Positions 32,491 through 40,474 of a stretch of DNA of 64,000 bases are shown piece by piece. The notes under the pieces are model-generated. The model was not told where the DNA came from and made no database searches. It was given only the letters and a program-made list of their open reading frames with translations. The position numbers and the translations under genes were made by a program. Source of the DNA: Streptomyces sp. AC1-42W (GTDB taxonomy: Bacteria > Actinomycetota > Actinomycetes > Streptomycetales > Streptomycetaceae); assembly GCF_003248355.1 (NCBI RefSeq), contig NZ_QKWY01000001.1:2810001-2874000 (forward strand). The letters are read 5' to 3'. Every line of letters starts with the position of its first letter. Position 1 is the first letter of the stretch.

Positions 32491-34941
32491 TCAATCGCGA
32501 GATCCGGCGAGACTGCTCACCACAGGAGGCACCCACAACCGAACGGTGCGGTCGACACTGGCAGTGGCGAGCACGGAGCTATCTGGAGAGAAAGCGACTG
32601 CCGTCACGGCGTCGTGATGCCCGGTGAGAGGCTCTCCGACGGGCTGATGGGTGGCTGGGTCCCAGAGGCGCACAGTGTGATCGTTGCTCGCTGTAGCGAC
32701 CAGGCTGCCGTCTGGGGAGAAAGCCAGGGCCGCGACGGCATCATTGTGGCCGGTTAGGGGCTTTCCGACAGGCTGGTGGGTAGTGGCGTCCCAAAGCTGC
32801 ATCGCGTGATCATCACCAGCGGTGGCGATAAGGTTGCCGTCGGGGGAGAAGGCCACGGAGCTGATAGAGCCATGGTGACCACCCAGGAGTTCGCCCGTCG
32901 GCTTGTGGCTGTCGGAGTCCCACAGCGGCACTGTGCCGGCATCGGTGGCAGTCGCGATCAACTTGCCATCGGGGGAGAAAGCGACACCAGTGACGAGCCC
33001 GTGGTGGCCAGTCAGTTGGGCACCGGCATCCTGTTGAGTAGTCGGCAGCCACAACCGTACGGCGCCACCATCATTGGCGACGGCTAGCAGGGTTCCGGTG
33101 GGTGAGAAGACTACCGACGTGATGGGGCCGCAGTGGTCGACCAAGGGGTTACCTGCCGGTACTCGGGTGGCCGCATCCCACAAGCGGACCGCGCCGCTGC
33201 GGTCCGCCGTAGCGATCAGGGTGCCGTCGGGGGAGTACGCCACCGCCCTCACCGAGTCACGGTGATTGGTGATGGGTCTGCCGACTGATCTCCGGTTGGC
33301 CGGGTCCCAGAACCGCACCATATCGTCGGCACTGGCCGTGGCGAGTTGGGTCCCGTCGGGGGAGAACGCCACGGACCAGACCGCGTCGCGGTGGCCGATC
33401 AAAGGTGCCAGAGAGATACCCTCGCCGTTCTTTAGCGCGGTGAGGACACTCCTACTGGCGAGGCCTCGCGCGGCCAGAAGGTCGAGTCGAGTGCGCAGTT
33501 CGGTGTTCTCGGCGATCAGGCTCTCGCGTGAGTCTTCTCCGTGTCGCACACGTTGCGGCGGGACCGGCGCCGGCAGGGCGTCCTGGGCCTCCCACAGTCG
33601 CACCTTGTGATCGAAGCCAGCGGTGGCGAGCAGGCCGCCGTCGGGGGAGAACGCCACGGCCGTGGCGTTACCGGTGTGGCCGGTGAGAGGAGCTCCGACG
33701 GTCTGGTGAGTGGAGGGGTCCCAAAGGCGCACCATGCCGTCGACGTCGGCGGTGGCCAGCAGGCTCCCGTCGGGGGAGAACGCCACGGCCGTGGCGGAGC
33801 CGGTGTGGCCGGTGAGAGGAGCTCCGACGGTCTGGTGAGTGGAGGGGTCCCAAAGGCGCACCATGCCGTCATCACTGGCGGTGGCGAGCAGGCCGCCGTC
33901 GGGGGAGAACGCCACCGACCTGACGGGTCCGGTGTGGCCGATCAAAGGCTTGCCGACCGGCCGGTGAGTCGTCGGGTCCCAAAGGCGCACCATGCCGTCG
34001 AAGCTGGCGGTGGCCAGCAGGCTGCCGTCGGGGGAGAACGCCACCGCTGTGACGGGTCTGGTGTGGCCGATCGAGGGCCTGTCGACCGGCCGGTGAGTCG
34101 TCGGGTCCCAAAGGCGCACCATGCCGTCGAAGCTGGCGGTGGCCAGCAGGCTGCCGTCGGGGGAGAACGCCACCGCTGTGACCGCCTTGTCTTTCGCGGT
34201 CGGGAGTGCCTTGACCTCATCATGGGTGGCCGGGTCCCAAAGGCGCACCTCGCCGTCATCGCTGGCCGTGGCGAGCAGGTCGCCAGTGGGGGAGAAAGCG
34301 ACTGACCTCACGGTCTTCTCGCCACCGATCAGGGGCTTGCCGACGGTCTGGTGGGTGGCGGGGTCCCAGAGCGCCACCACTCCGGCGGCGCTGGCGGTTG
34401 CCATCAGGCTGCCGACCGGGGAGAAGGCCACTGACCATACGAAGCCGGAGTGGGGCAGCACTGGTGGCGCGAGACGAAATCGCAAGCGTCGGCTGTTACC
34501 TATTGGCGCGGGCGAGTTCGTCAGATGGACTGGCGCATCGAGAATCGGCGCGGTCGGCCAGGCGTCAACCACGACAGGCGTCCGCACCGACTCGGGTGCC
34601 GGGGGCGCGTGTCGGGCCTCGACACGTAGGTTCGCGAGCCGGGTCCACTCCATGCGCCATGACTCGACCATCGGATCATTGCGGCCCACTGGAGACCGGT
34701 TGTCGCTCGCGAGGGTGAGTAGCGCCCGGACGAGGGCGATGATGAAGTCGAGGCTGGGCAGACGCTTTCCGTTGAGGGCTTCGCTGATCGCGGAGGGAGA
34801 CAGCGACTGTCCAGGGGGCGCTGTACGGCTGATGTTGCGCTGGGAGGGGTTGCCGCAATCGATTTGAAGCTTCCGGAGCTTGGAGGCGAAGTCCGCGAGT
34901 TCGCGCTCGAACGCGGCTCCGGAAGCGTCCTCATGCGCCAC
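32491..34941 (-). CDS. HTH protein with two seven-bladed WD40 propellers
   Basis: This 816-residue protein has an N-terminal helix-turn-helix domain (residues of about 12-105, with LSPSAISEALNGKRLPSLDF) of the type fused to NTPase-WD40 proteins in Streptomyces. No NACHT or other NTPase follows. Seven WD40 repeats, a coiled linker (RESLIAENTELRTRLDLLA) and seven more repeats make 14 blades. The start is GTG 34941 after a GGGGGGA run. It could be a DNA- or protein-sensing scaffold; whether it is a regulator or a defence sensor is not clear. Confidence 0.8.
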   Translation of the reverse strand: MAHEDASGAAFERELADFASKLRKLQIDCGNPSQRNISRTAPPGQSLSPSAISEALNGKRLPSLDFIIALVRALLTLASDNRSPVGRNDPMVESWRMEWTRLANLRVEARHAPPAPESVRTPVVVDAWPTAPILDAPVHLTNSPAPIGNSRRLRFRLAPPVLPHSGFVWSVAFSPVGSLMATASAAGVVALWDPATHQTVGKPLIGGEKTVRSVAFSPTGDLLATASDDGEVRLWDPATHDEVKALPTAKDKAVTAVAFSPDGSLLATASFDGMVRLWDPTTHRPVDRPSIGHTRPVTAVAFSPDGSLLATASFDGMVRLWDPTTHRPVGKPLIGHTGPVRSVAFSPDGGLLATASDDGMVRLWDPSTHQTVGAPLTGHTGSATAVAFSPDGSLLATADVDGMVRLWDPSTHQTVGAPLTGHTGNATAVAFSPDGGLLATAGFDHKVRLWEAQDALPAPVPPQRVRHGEDSRESLIAENTELRTRLDLLAARGLASRSVLTALKNGEGISLAPLIGHRDAVWSVAFSPDGTQLATASADDMVRFWDPANRRSVGRPITNHRDSVRAVAYSPDGTLIATADRSGAVRLWDAATRVPAGNPLVDHCGPITSVVFSPTGTLLAVANDGGAVRLWLPTTQQDAGAQLTGHHGLVTGVAFSPDGKLIATATDAGTVPLWDSDSHKPTGELLGGHHGSISSVAFSPDGNLIATAGDDHAMQLWDATTHQPVGKPLTGHNDAVAALAFSPDGSLVATASNDHTVRLWDPATHQPVGEPLTGHHDAVTAVAFSPDSSVLATASVDRTVRLWVPPVVSSLAGSRD
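33593..34260 (-). repeat. near-identical 129-bp tandem repeats in the WD40 gene
   Basis: Long stretches recur at exactly 129 bp spacing (43 codons, one WD40 blade), for example 33661 with 33790 and 33963 with 34092. Conservation at synonymous positions shows recent duplication or gene conversion. Confidence 0.85.
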
Positions 34942-35141
34942 GTACGTCCCCCCGATGGTCTGTGGGGCTCAGCGTAGGACGCCGGTTGCCGAACAGGACC
35001 GAATTTCACCGAACACCACCATACAGAGTGCCTGTTCGCTCGTCGTACCACGCGGTACGGCGACGGCCTGCGGCGATCGGGCTTATCCGGGTCCGTTCGT
35101 GCGGGGCAAGCCATGGCGGCAGAGGCTGCTGTGCTGGGCGC

Positions 35142-35375
35142 ATGAATGAGATCGAGAAGACCACCCCGCCCCCCGCCGCTCAGCCTGCCCCCACGCAAGG
35201 GTCGGTGCGGGAGGCGTCGCCCCGCGATCGAGTGCTCGACTTGGTCGCGCTGATGATCCTGATCACGCTCTCGGCGGGCGTCTTCATGCTCGCCGGGCCC
35301 GAGGCGTTCACCGCGGTCACCAGTGTTGGGCTGGGTCTGTTCGCGGCCTGGCGTGGCCGGCCGCCGCGCCCGTGA
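35142..35375 (+). CDS. small membrane protein
   Basis: This 77-residue protein has a Pro/Thr-rich first 30 residues, then two membrane helices (LVALMILITLSAGVFMLAG and TAVTSVGLGLFAAW) with a short loop and an Arg/Pro end. The ribosome site is weak. It is transcribed divergently from the WD40 gene and followed by a hairpin. Function unknown. Confidence 0.5.
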   Translation: MNEIEKTTPPPAAQPAPTQGSVREASPRDRVLDLVALMILITLSAGVFMLAGPEAFTAVTSVGLGLFAAWRGRPPRP

Positions 35376-35450
35376 GCCGCTCGGCGTATAGGGCGGTGGC
35401 TCTGGCGGTGCTCATGGTGAGTCGCCGCAGGGGTTCCGATAGCGGGGTAT

Positions 35451-35476
35451 GCGAGGCGGTCATCCGGCCGCCTCGC
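35451..35476. terminator. hairpin, probable terminator
   Basis: The 9-bp perfect arms 35451-35459 and 35468-35476 have an 8-base loop, lie 75 bp past the small membrane protein gene and precede the methyltransferase promoter. Confidence 0.6.
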
Positions 35477-35546
35477 GTACCTATCGATCAGGATCCCCGC
35501 CGTCGAGGTCCATCTTCGGCCACTCGGGAATGAGGTGAATTTTCTC

Positions 35547-35590
35547 GGCAATGGTCACACCAGTTGCCATTTCCGCGGTATGCTTTCGCA
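35547..35590 (+). promoter_or_regulatory. leaderless-type promoter and dyad before the 5mC methyltransferase
   Basis: TATGCT at 35579-35584 is a fair -10 hexamer and lies only 6 bases before ATG 35591, so the mRNA is probably leaderless. An imperfect dyad (GGCAA at 35547-35551 and TTGCC at 35564-35568 with inner GG/CC) overlaps the upstream promoter region and could be an operator. Confidence 0.45.
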
Positions 35591-36916
35591 ATGTCTGAAC
35601 TGCAAGAAGAGCCAAAGCGTGATCGCACCGGGGTCGAGCTGTTCGCGGGCGCGGGTGGCCTGGCCATGGCGGTCCACGGGGCGGGCTTCCGGCCATTGCT
35701 GTTCAATGAGTTCGCCCCGCGAGCGTGTCAGACCCTGGAGGCGAACGGCGCGAAGCCTCGGGGCGACGAGGAGCGCATCCCCGAGCCCGGGGAGCCGTGG
35801 CCGCTGGTGGCGGGGGACGTCCAGGACCTGGACATGAGCTATCTGCTTGGTCGGGTCGACGTTCTCGCCGGCGGCCCGCCGTGCCAGCCGTTCAGCCTGG
35901 GCGGGATCGCCAAGGGGGACGAGGACAAGCGCAACATGTTCCCGCAGATGTTCAAGGCGATGCGCCAGATCCGGCCCAAGGCCGTCATCTGCGAGAACGT
36001 TGTGGGACTGCTCAGGCCATCGTTCAAGCCGTACCTCGACTACATCTTGCGCGAGATGGAGATGCCCTTCGAGCTACGAGATCCCGAGATCCCTTGGCAG
36101 GAGCACGATCAGGCCCTCATCGAGGCCAGGCGCGGGACTGCCGGCGATCCGTCGGAGCGCTACAAGGTGGTGATGACGCGCGTTAACGCCGCCGATTACG
36201 GGGTCCCCCAGATCAGGCACCGCATCATCATCGTCGCCTTCCGGGAGGACCTCGGTGTCGACATCGACCAGTTCAATGAGGACGTGCTTCCCCAGTACTC
36301 CGAGCAGGCGCTGTTCCGGTCCATGCTTGACGAGTCCGACGACTCCTACTGGAAGCGCCATCCCGAAGTTCCCGATCACGTGCGCGTCCTGGCCACGGCC
36401 AGGGCCAGGGCCGGGATCCGTAAGGACGTTTCGCTCACTCCGGACGAATCGAAGCCCTGGCGCACCTTCCGGGACGCCATCGCCGGCATCGACGAGAACG
36501 AGGGCAAGCCCCTGCCGAAGATCCCCTGGGACAGGCTTGACCGCCATGAGTATCGCGCCGGTGGGTTCACCGATCACATCGGGTGGCCCAACGCGCGGAT
36601 CTACAAGGGCCACACGCCCAATGAACTGGACCGTCCCGCCAAGACCGTGAAGGCCGGCGTGCACGGCGTCCCGGGCGGGGAGTCCGTGATGCTGACCGAT
36701 GATCTGGAGACCCCCGGAGGCACTACCTACAGGCACAGGTACATGACTGTGCGCGAGACGGCCCGCGTCATGACTTTCCCCGACGACTGGAAGCTCGAAG
36801 GACCCCGCGGGGAGAAGATGCGGCAGCTCGGCAACGCGGTCCCGGTGAAGCTCGGCGCGGTATTCGCCAATGCGGTGGCCAAGGCCCTCGATACGGCGTC
36901 GGGGCCAAGGACGTGA
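35591..36916 (+). CDS. cytosine-C5 DNA methyltransferase (DrmMII-like candidate)
   Basis: This 441-residue protein has motif I ELFAGAGGLAMAVHG (residues of about 16-30), the catalytic Pro-Cys in GGPPCQPFSLGG (Cys98), ENV in ICENVVGLL, VNAADYGVPQIRHRIIIV as motif VIII and QLGNAVPVKLGAVFANAVA as motifs IX-X. The target-recognition region is roughly residues 225-380. It overlaps the Vsr-like gene by 4 bp. It could be the modification enzyme for both the GHKL-ATPase operon and the convergent DISARM genes. Confidence 0.9.
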   Translation: MSELQEEPKRDRTGVELFAGAGGLAMAVHGAGFRPLLFNEFAPRACQTLEANGAKPRGDEERIPEPGEPWPLVAGDVQDLDMSYLLGRVDVLAGGPPCQPFSLGGIAKGDEDKRNMFPQMFKAMRQIRPKAVICENVVGLLRPSFKPYLDYILREMEMPFELRDPEIPWQEHDQALIEARRGTAGDPSERYKVVMTRVNAADYGVPQIRHRIIIVAFREDLGVDIDQFNEDVLPQYSEQALFRSMLDESDDSYWKRHPEVPDHVRVLATARARAGIRKDVSLTPDESKPWRTFRDAIAGIDENEGKPLPKIPWDRLDRHEYRAGGFTDHIGWPNARIYKGHTPNELDRPAKTVKAGVHGVPGGESVMLTDDLETPGGTTYRHRYMTVRETARVMTFPDDWKLEGPRGEKMRQLGNAVPVKLGAVFANAVAKALDTASGPRT

Positions 36917-37689
36917 GTGATGTGGCGAAGCCACCTCAGAATCGTTGGAACGATAAGTTGCCTCCCGATCGCGCCTGGAAAGGGCGGTCGGGGAGGACTC
37001 GGAAGGCCCTGTCCGCTGAACAGGACAAAGCGGCGGGCGGTCGCCATCGGCGTGAGGTCGACCTGGGTGACGGCCGCGTGGCTCACGCCTCGGTCTCATT
37101 GAGGGTCCTGCCCAAGACTCGGCGCATCCGTGCGTCACTGCGCTGGGGCGACGGGAGGAAGTCCCCGGAGCGCTACCTGGGTGAGGTCGAACACGACACT
37201 CGTGAGGCCAACCTCGCTGAGGGGTGGCGGCTGGCCTGGGCTAAGGGCCTCTTGAGGGAGGAGACCTTGCCCGAAGGCTCCACAGCCTCGACGCCGGCGG
37301 TCCGTGCGTCCATGAAGGGCAACCGCGGAAGGGACACGAAGCCCGAGAAGGTCCTCAGGTCCCTCCTCTTCAAGGAGGGGCTTCGCTACCGGGTCAACGC
37401 ACCGCCGATCCAGGGCCTCCGGCGTAGCGCGGACGTGCTGTTCCCGAAGGCACGAGTCGCGGTCTTCGTCGACGGCTGTTTCTGGCACGTCTGTCCGGAG
37501 CATCATCGACCAGCGACGAAGAACAGGGAGTTCTGGGCGGAGAAGTTCGCCGAGAACCAGCGGCGGGACGCCGAGACGAACCGGATCCTGGAGGAAGCGG
37601 GCTGGACGGTCATCCGGGCCTGGGAGCACGAAGCACCGGAGGAGGTGGCACGACGGGTCATCTCAGCGGTCCGCCGTGCGACCGGCTAG
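36913..37689 (+). CDS. Vsr-family endonuclease with N-terminal extension
   Basis: This 258-residue protein has a Vsr fold at residues of about 133-250: MKGNRGRDTKPEKVLRSLLF, then RSADVLFPKARVAVFVDGCF and WHVCPEHH. D174 is the expected metal-binding Asp and the HVC/EHH residues belong to the structural zinc and active site. Classical Vsr proteins have about 130-160 residues; the extra 130 N-terminal residues here are basic and unassigned. The GTG start overlaps the methyltransferase stop. It may repair T:G mismatches made by deamination of 5mC, or act as the restriction nuclease. Confidence 0.85.
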   Translation: MSDVAKPPQNRWNDKLPPDRAWKGRSGRTRKALSAEQDKAAGGRHRREVDLGDGRVAHASVSLRVLPKTRRIRASLRWGDGRKSPERYLGEVEHDTREANLAEGWRLAWAKGLLREETLPEGSTASTPAVRASMKGNRGRDTKPEKVLRSLLFKEGLRYRVNAPPIQGLRRSADVLFPKARVAVFVDGCFWHVCPEHHRPATKNREFWAEKFAENQRRDAETNRILEEAGWTVIRAWEHEAPEEVARRVISAVRRATG

Positions 37690-37695
37690 CTGTGG

Positions 37696-37884
37696 TTACA
37701 GCTGCTCGCCATGCAGTAGGTCGTCGATGGCGTCGGTCAACCTGCGTAGAACGATGCGGCCGTCGCCATCGCTGTACGCGAGGACGGCACTCCCCGTGTC
37801 GAGACCTGCCTCGGCGAGAATCCCCAAGGGGATCTGCACCCGGTCGCTCGCATCGATGGTGACTTGCGCGGGTTCCCGGATCAT
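37696..37884 (-). CDS. AbrB/MazE-type DNA-binding protein
   Basis: This 62-residue protein has a swapped-hairpin pattern, VTIDASDRVQIPLGILAEAG, followed by a beta segment AVLAYSDGDGRIVLRRL. ATG 37884. It is antisense to the defence operon, between the Vsr-like and ATPase genes, and is well placed to be a local repressor. No toxin gene is adjacent, so an antitoxin role is unsupported. Confidence 0.65.
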   Translation of the reverse strand: MIREPAQVTIDASDRVQIPLGILAEAGLDTGSAVLAYSDGDGRIVLRRLTDAIDDLLHGEQL

Positions 37885-37995
37885 GAGGCGAGTTTCGCAC
37901 GCGGTGAACCGCGGGAGCGCCCCCCTGGGCAGGGTGCGGAGCGGTTCCAGCAGGGGTTTCGAGATCTATGTCCCGCAGGTACTGGTGCCGCCCAT

Positions 37996-38008
37996 TAGGG
38001 TTGACGCC
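37996..38008 (+). promoter_or_regulatory. leaderless-type -10 box before the ATPase operon
   Basis: TAGGGT at 37996-38001 is a good actinobacterial -10 hexamer, 7 bases before ATG 38009. This spacing is typical for leaderless transcripts. No clear -35 is visible. Confidence 0.45.
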
Positions 38009-38122
38009 ATGCTGGTGGATGGACCGGGACCGGGGCCGGCGGGGGCGCCTAGACACTGGTGGGCGCGCTTCGCGTCCGCCGGCCACGCAACTGTTTACGA
38101 CGAAGACGGGGGCCGACAGTGA
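38009..38122 (+). CDS. 37-residue leader ORF coupled to the GHKL ATPase
   Basis: The reading frame MLVDGPGPGPAGAPRHWWAR continues to TGA 38120-38122, which overlaps the GTG of the ATPase gene (GTGA). With the TAGGGT box just upstream it looks like the first cistron of a leaderless mRNA. It may serve to deliver ribosomes to the ATPase start or encode a small peptide. Coding is supported by spacing, not by homology. Confidence 0.45.
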   Translation: MLVDGPGPGPAGAPRHWWARFASAGHATVYDEDGGRQ

Positions 38123-40464
38123 CCGAGAGCCAGTACATCAACGTCACGCCACACCCGCGCATCCTGGGTGTGCTGGGCGACATCGAGTTCTCTCACTGGC
38201 AGTGCCTGGCCGAGTTGATCGACAACTCCTTCGACGAGTTCCAGGCGGCCGGCGGAACGGTGGACCGGCCCTCGGTCGCGGTCTCGCTCCCCCCGGCGAA
38301 CTCGCAGCGTGCGACAGCTGAGATCAAGGTGCAGGACAACGGCCGGGGCATGAGCCTGGAGGCCGTCACCAACGCCATCAGCGCGGGCTGGACGAGCAAC
38401 GGTCGACATGGTTCCCTCGGCCTGTTCGGCATGGGCTTCAACATCAGTACGGCCCGGCTCGGTCGGCGAACCACGGTACGTACCAGCCGTGCGGGCGATC
38501 CGGACTGGATCGAGGTGACCCTGGATCTAGCGCGGATCGCCAACTCCTCCAAGTACCAGGCGCCGTACCGCTTGGTGCCCAAGGCCAATCATGACGAGCA
38601 CGGCACGACGGTCACGATCAGCGAGCTCAAGCAGGAGCAGTACGCCACGCTCTGCCGTCCTCAGACGCAGACCGTGATCCGGGAGAAGCTCGGAGACGTC
38701 TACAGCTACCTGCTGGCGGAGAAGGGTTTCCTGCTCACGCTCAACGGCAAGAAGGTCAGGCCGCGCCTGCCCTGTGTCTGGGATGAGAAGCGGACCGTCA
38801 CCCGCCAGGGCGTGGAGATCCATGCCGTACAGAGGATCGACCGTACGCTGAGCCCCAAGAAGGCGTGCATGGCGTGCGGACACTGGAGCACCGCCGACGC
38901 GGAGCACTGCGAGGAATGCGGCCAGGGCCGCCTGGAACTGCGGGAGCGCAAGATCTGGGGCTGGATCGGGATCCAGCGCTACCTCCACCGCACCGACTAC
39001 GGGCTGGACTTCCTCCGTAACGGGCGCAAGATCATGCTCAAGGACAAGCGTGTCTTCTACTGGGAGGACGAGGACGGCATCGCCGAGGCGGAGCTGGAGT
39101 ACCCCATTGACTCCGGAGCCGTGCAGATGGGCCGGATCGTCGGTGAGATCCATTGCGATCACGTCACTCCGAACTATCAGAAGACCGCCTTCGAGTTCGA
39201 GACAGCCGAATGGCGTCAAGTCCTGCGCGAGGTCCGCGGAACCAGTCCCCTGCGCCCTAAGATCGCCAAGAGCCTTGGACTGCCAGAGAATCGCAGCCCT
39301 CTCGCCCTGCTCTACGCGGGTTTCCGTCGCCAGGACCCGGGGCTCAACTACCTGATCCCCGGCGATGGACGTAACGCTCTCCACGAGACGGCGGCTAAGT
39401 GGGCCGGGTTGATGCGGATGGACGGCTATGAGTACCAGACCGACGAGGTGTGGTACCGAGCCGCCTACCAGCACGACAACCCGATAGTGGCGGACCCTCA
39501 GCCGGAGAACGACGACATCCTCCCCGGGTTCGGGGCTGGGCTCCTCGACCCGGATGACGAGCCGGAAGGCGGTACGGCGCCGGGCGCGGCAGGCACGACC
39601 ACGGCTGGTCAAGAACCGCCTGAGGACGAGGTCGCACCGGCGGAGACGCTGGATCAGCGGCTCCAGCGATACCGGGACAACGCCGACCCCATCGTGGACC
39701 TGACAGGCCCGTACTACCTTGAAGAATTGGGCCGCGTGGATCTGACGGCCTGGGCGGTCCGCGGACAGGGCCTCGTCACCAAGGATGAGCGGCCGGCACC
39801 TGTGATCGTCTCGATGGTCCGAGCCCCGCACCTGGATGTATTCGTCGACACTGGCCACTCGCTCTTCCGTGAACATGGGGCGGACATGCGTGACCTGGCG
39901 CTCGTCGAGGTCGCGGAGTTCATGCGGGTACGGGCGAACATCGTGTCGATGCCCTTGAGTGAGATCGTGGCGCAGCTCAAGAGCCACACCTCCAGTCCTC
40001 GGCTGACGCCGGCGGCGACGGCGGAAGAATCCGAGAGGCTTCTGGAGCAGGTGCGCATGGCGATGGTGGCGCCCGTTTCGGCGAACCCAGCGGTGCACTG
40101 GCTGCTGCTCACGAAGGATGAACGAGCTGACGCCGAGCGCCGGTTCGCGGTCGAGGCTGGCGGAGCGTCCCCTTGGAACGACGCGATCTCCAGCGGTGAG
40201 TTCATCCGCTATGTCCCGGCCAGTGCGGTCATCCGTATCATCCAGGATTCCCCGGAGACTTTCCTCGACGGGTGCGTCTTCAAGCGCGGGTACATCGCTC
40301 TGAGCGATCCCGGCGCCCGAGCGCTCGTCGTGGAACGACTGATCAACCCCCTGGGGGACCTCGCGCTACTGGAACAGCACCGTCCACGCCTAGACGTGGA
40401 GGAGCTGGCCCGGATCAGGATCAGCTGCAGACTCATCGCGCGCGACCTCGCCGACAACACATAG
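38119..40464 (+). CDS. MORC/MutL-like GHKL ATPase with zinc ribbon
   Basis: This 781-residue protein has the GHKL nucleotide-binding motifs: ELIDNSFDE (E33 and N36), VQDNGRGMS (D73), GLFGMGFNIS (101-110) and HGTTVTI (161-167). A zinc ribbon (C250, C253, C264, C267) lies in the second, S5-like domain. The C-terminal 280 residues are acidic then helical and unassigned. ATP-driven dimer clamping on DNA is the expected activity, as in MORC and MutL proteins. GTG 38119 overlaps the leader ORF; the helicase gene follows after 10 bp. Confidence 0.85.
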   Translation: MTESQYINVTPHPRILGVLGDIEFSHWQCLAELIDNSFDEFQAAGGTVDRPSVAVSLPPANSQRATAEIKVQDNGRGMSLEAVTNAISAGWTSNGRHGSLGLFGMGFNISTARLGRRTTVRTSRAGDPDWIEVTLDLARIANSSKYQAPYRLVPKANHDEHGTTVTISELKQEQYATLCRPQTQTVIREKLGDVYSYLLAEKGFLLTLNGKKVRPRLPCVWDEKRTVTRQGVEIHAVQRIDRTLSPKKACMACGHWSTADAEHCEECGQGRLELRERKIWGWIGIQRYLHRTDYGLDFLRNGRKIMLKDKRVFYWEDEDGIAEAELEYPIDSGAVQMGRIVGEIHCDHVTPNYQKTAFEFETAEWRQVLREVRGTSPLRPKIAKSLGLPENRSPLALLYAGFRRQDPGLNYLIPGDGRNALHETAAKWAGLMRMDGYEYQTDEVWYRAAYQHDNPIVADPQPENDDILPGFGAGLLDPDDEPEGGTAPGAAGTTTAGQEPPEDEVAPAETLDQRLQRYRDNADPIVDLTGPYYLEELGRVDLTAWAVRGQGLVTKDERPAPVIVSMVRAPHLDVFVDTGHSLFREHGADMRDLALVEVAEFMRVRANIVSMPLSEIVAQLKSHTSSPRLTPAATAEESERLLEQVRMAMVAPVSANPAVHWLLLTKDERADAERRFAVEAGGASPWNDAISSGEFIRYVPASAVIRIIQDSPETFLDGCVFKRGYIALSDPGARALVVERLINPLGDLALLEQHRPRLDVEELARIRISCRLIARDLADNT

Positions 40465-40474
40465 GGAGAGCGGA

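Noticed and set aside
37696..37884. AbrB-like gene as antitoxin of a toxin-antitoxin pair
   Set aside because: No small toxin-like gene adjoins it; the neighbours are the Vsr-like and ATPase genes on the other strand.
38527..40098. Minus-strand 523-codon frame opposite the GHKL ATPase
   Set aside because: The plus-strand ATPase motifs are unambiguous; the antisense product has no recognisable fold.
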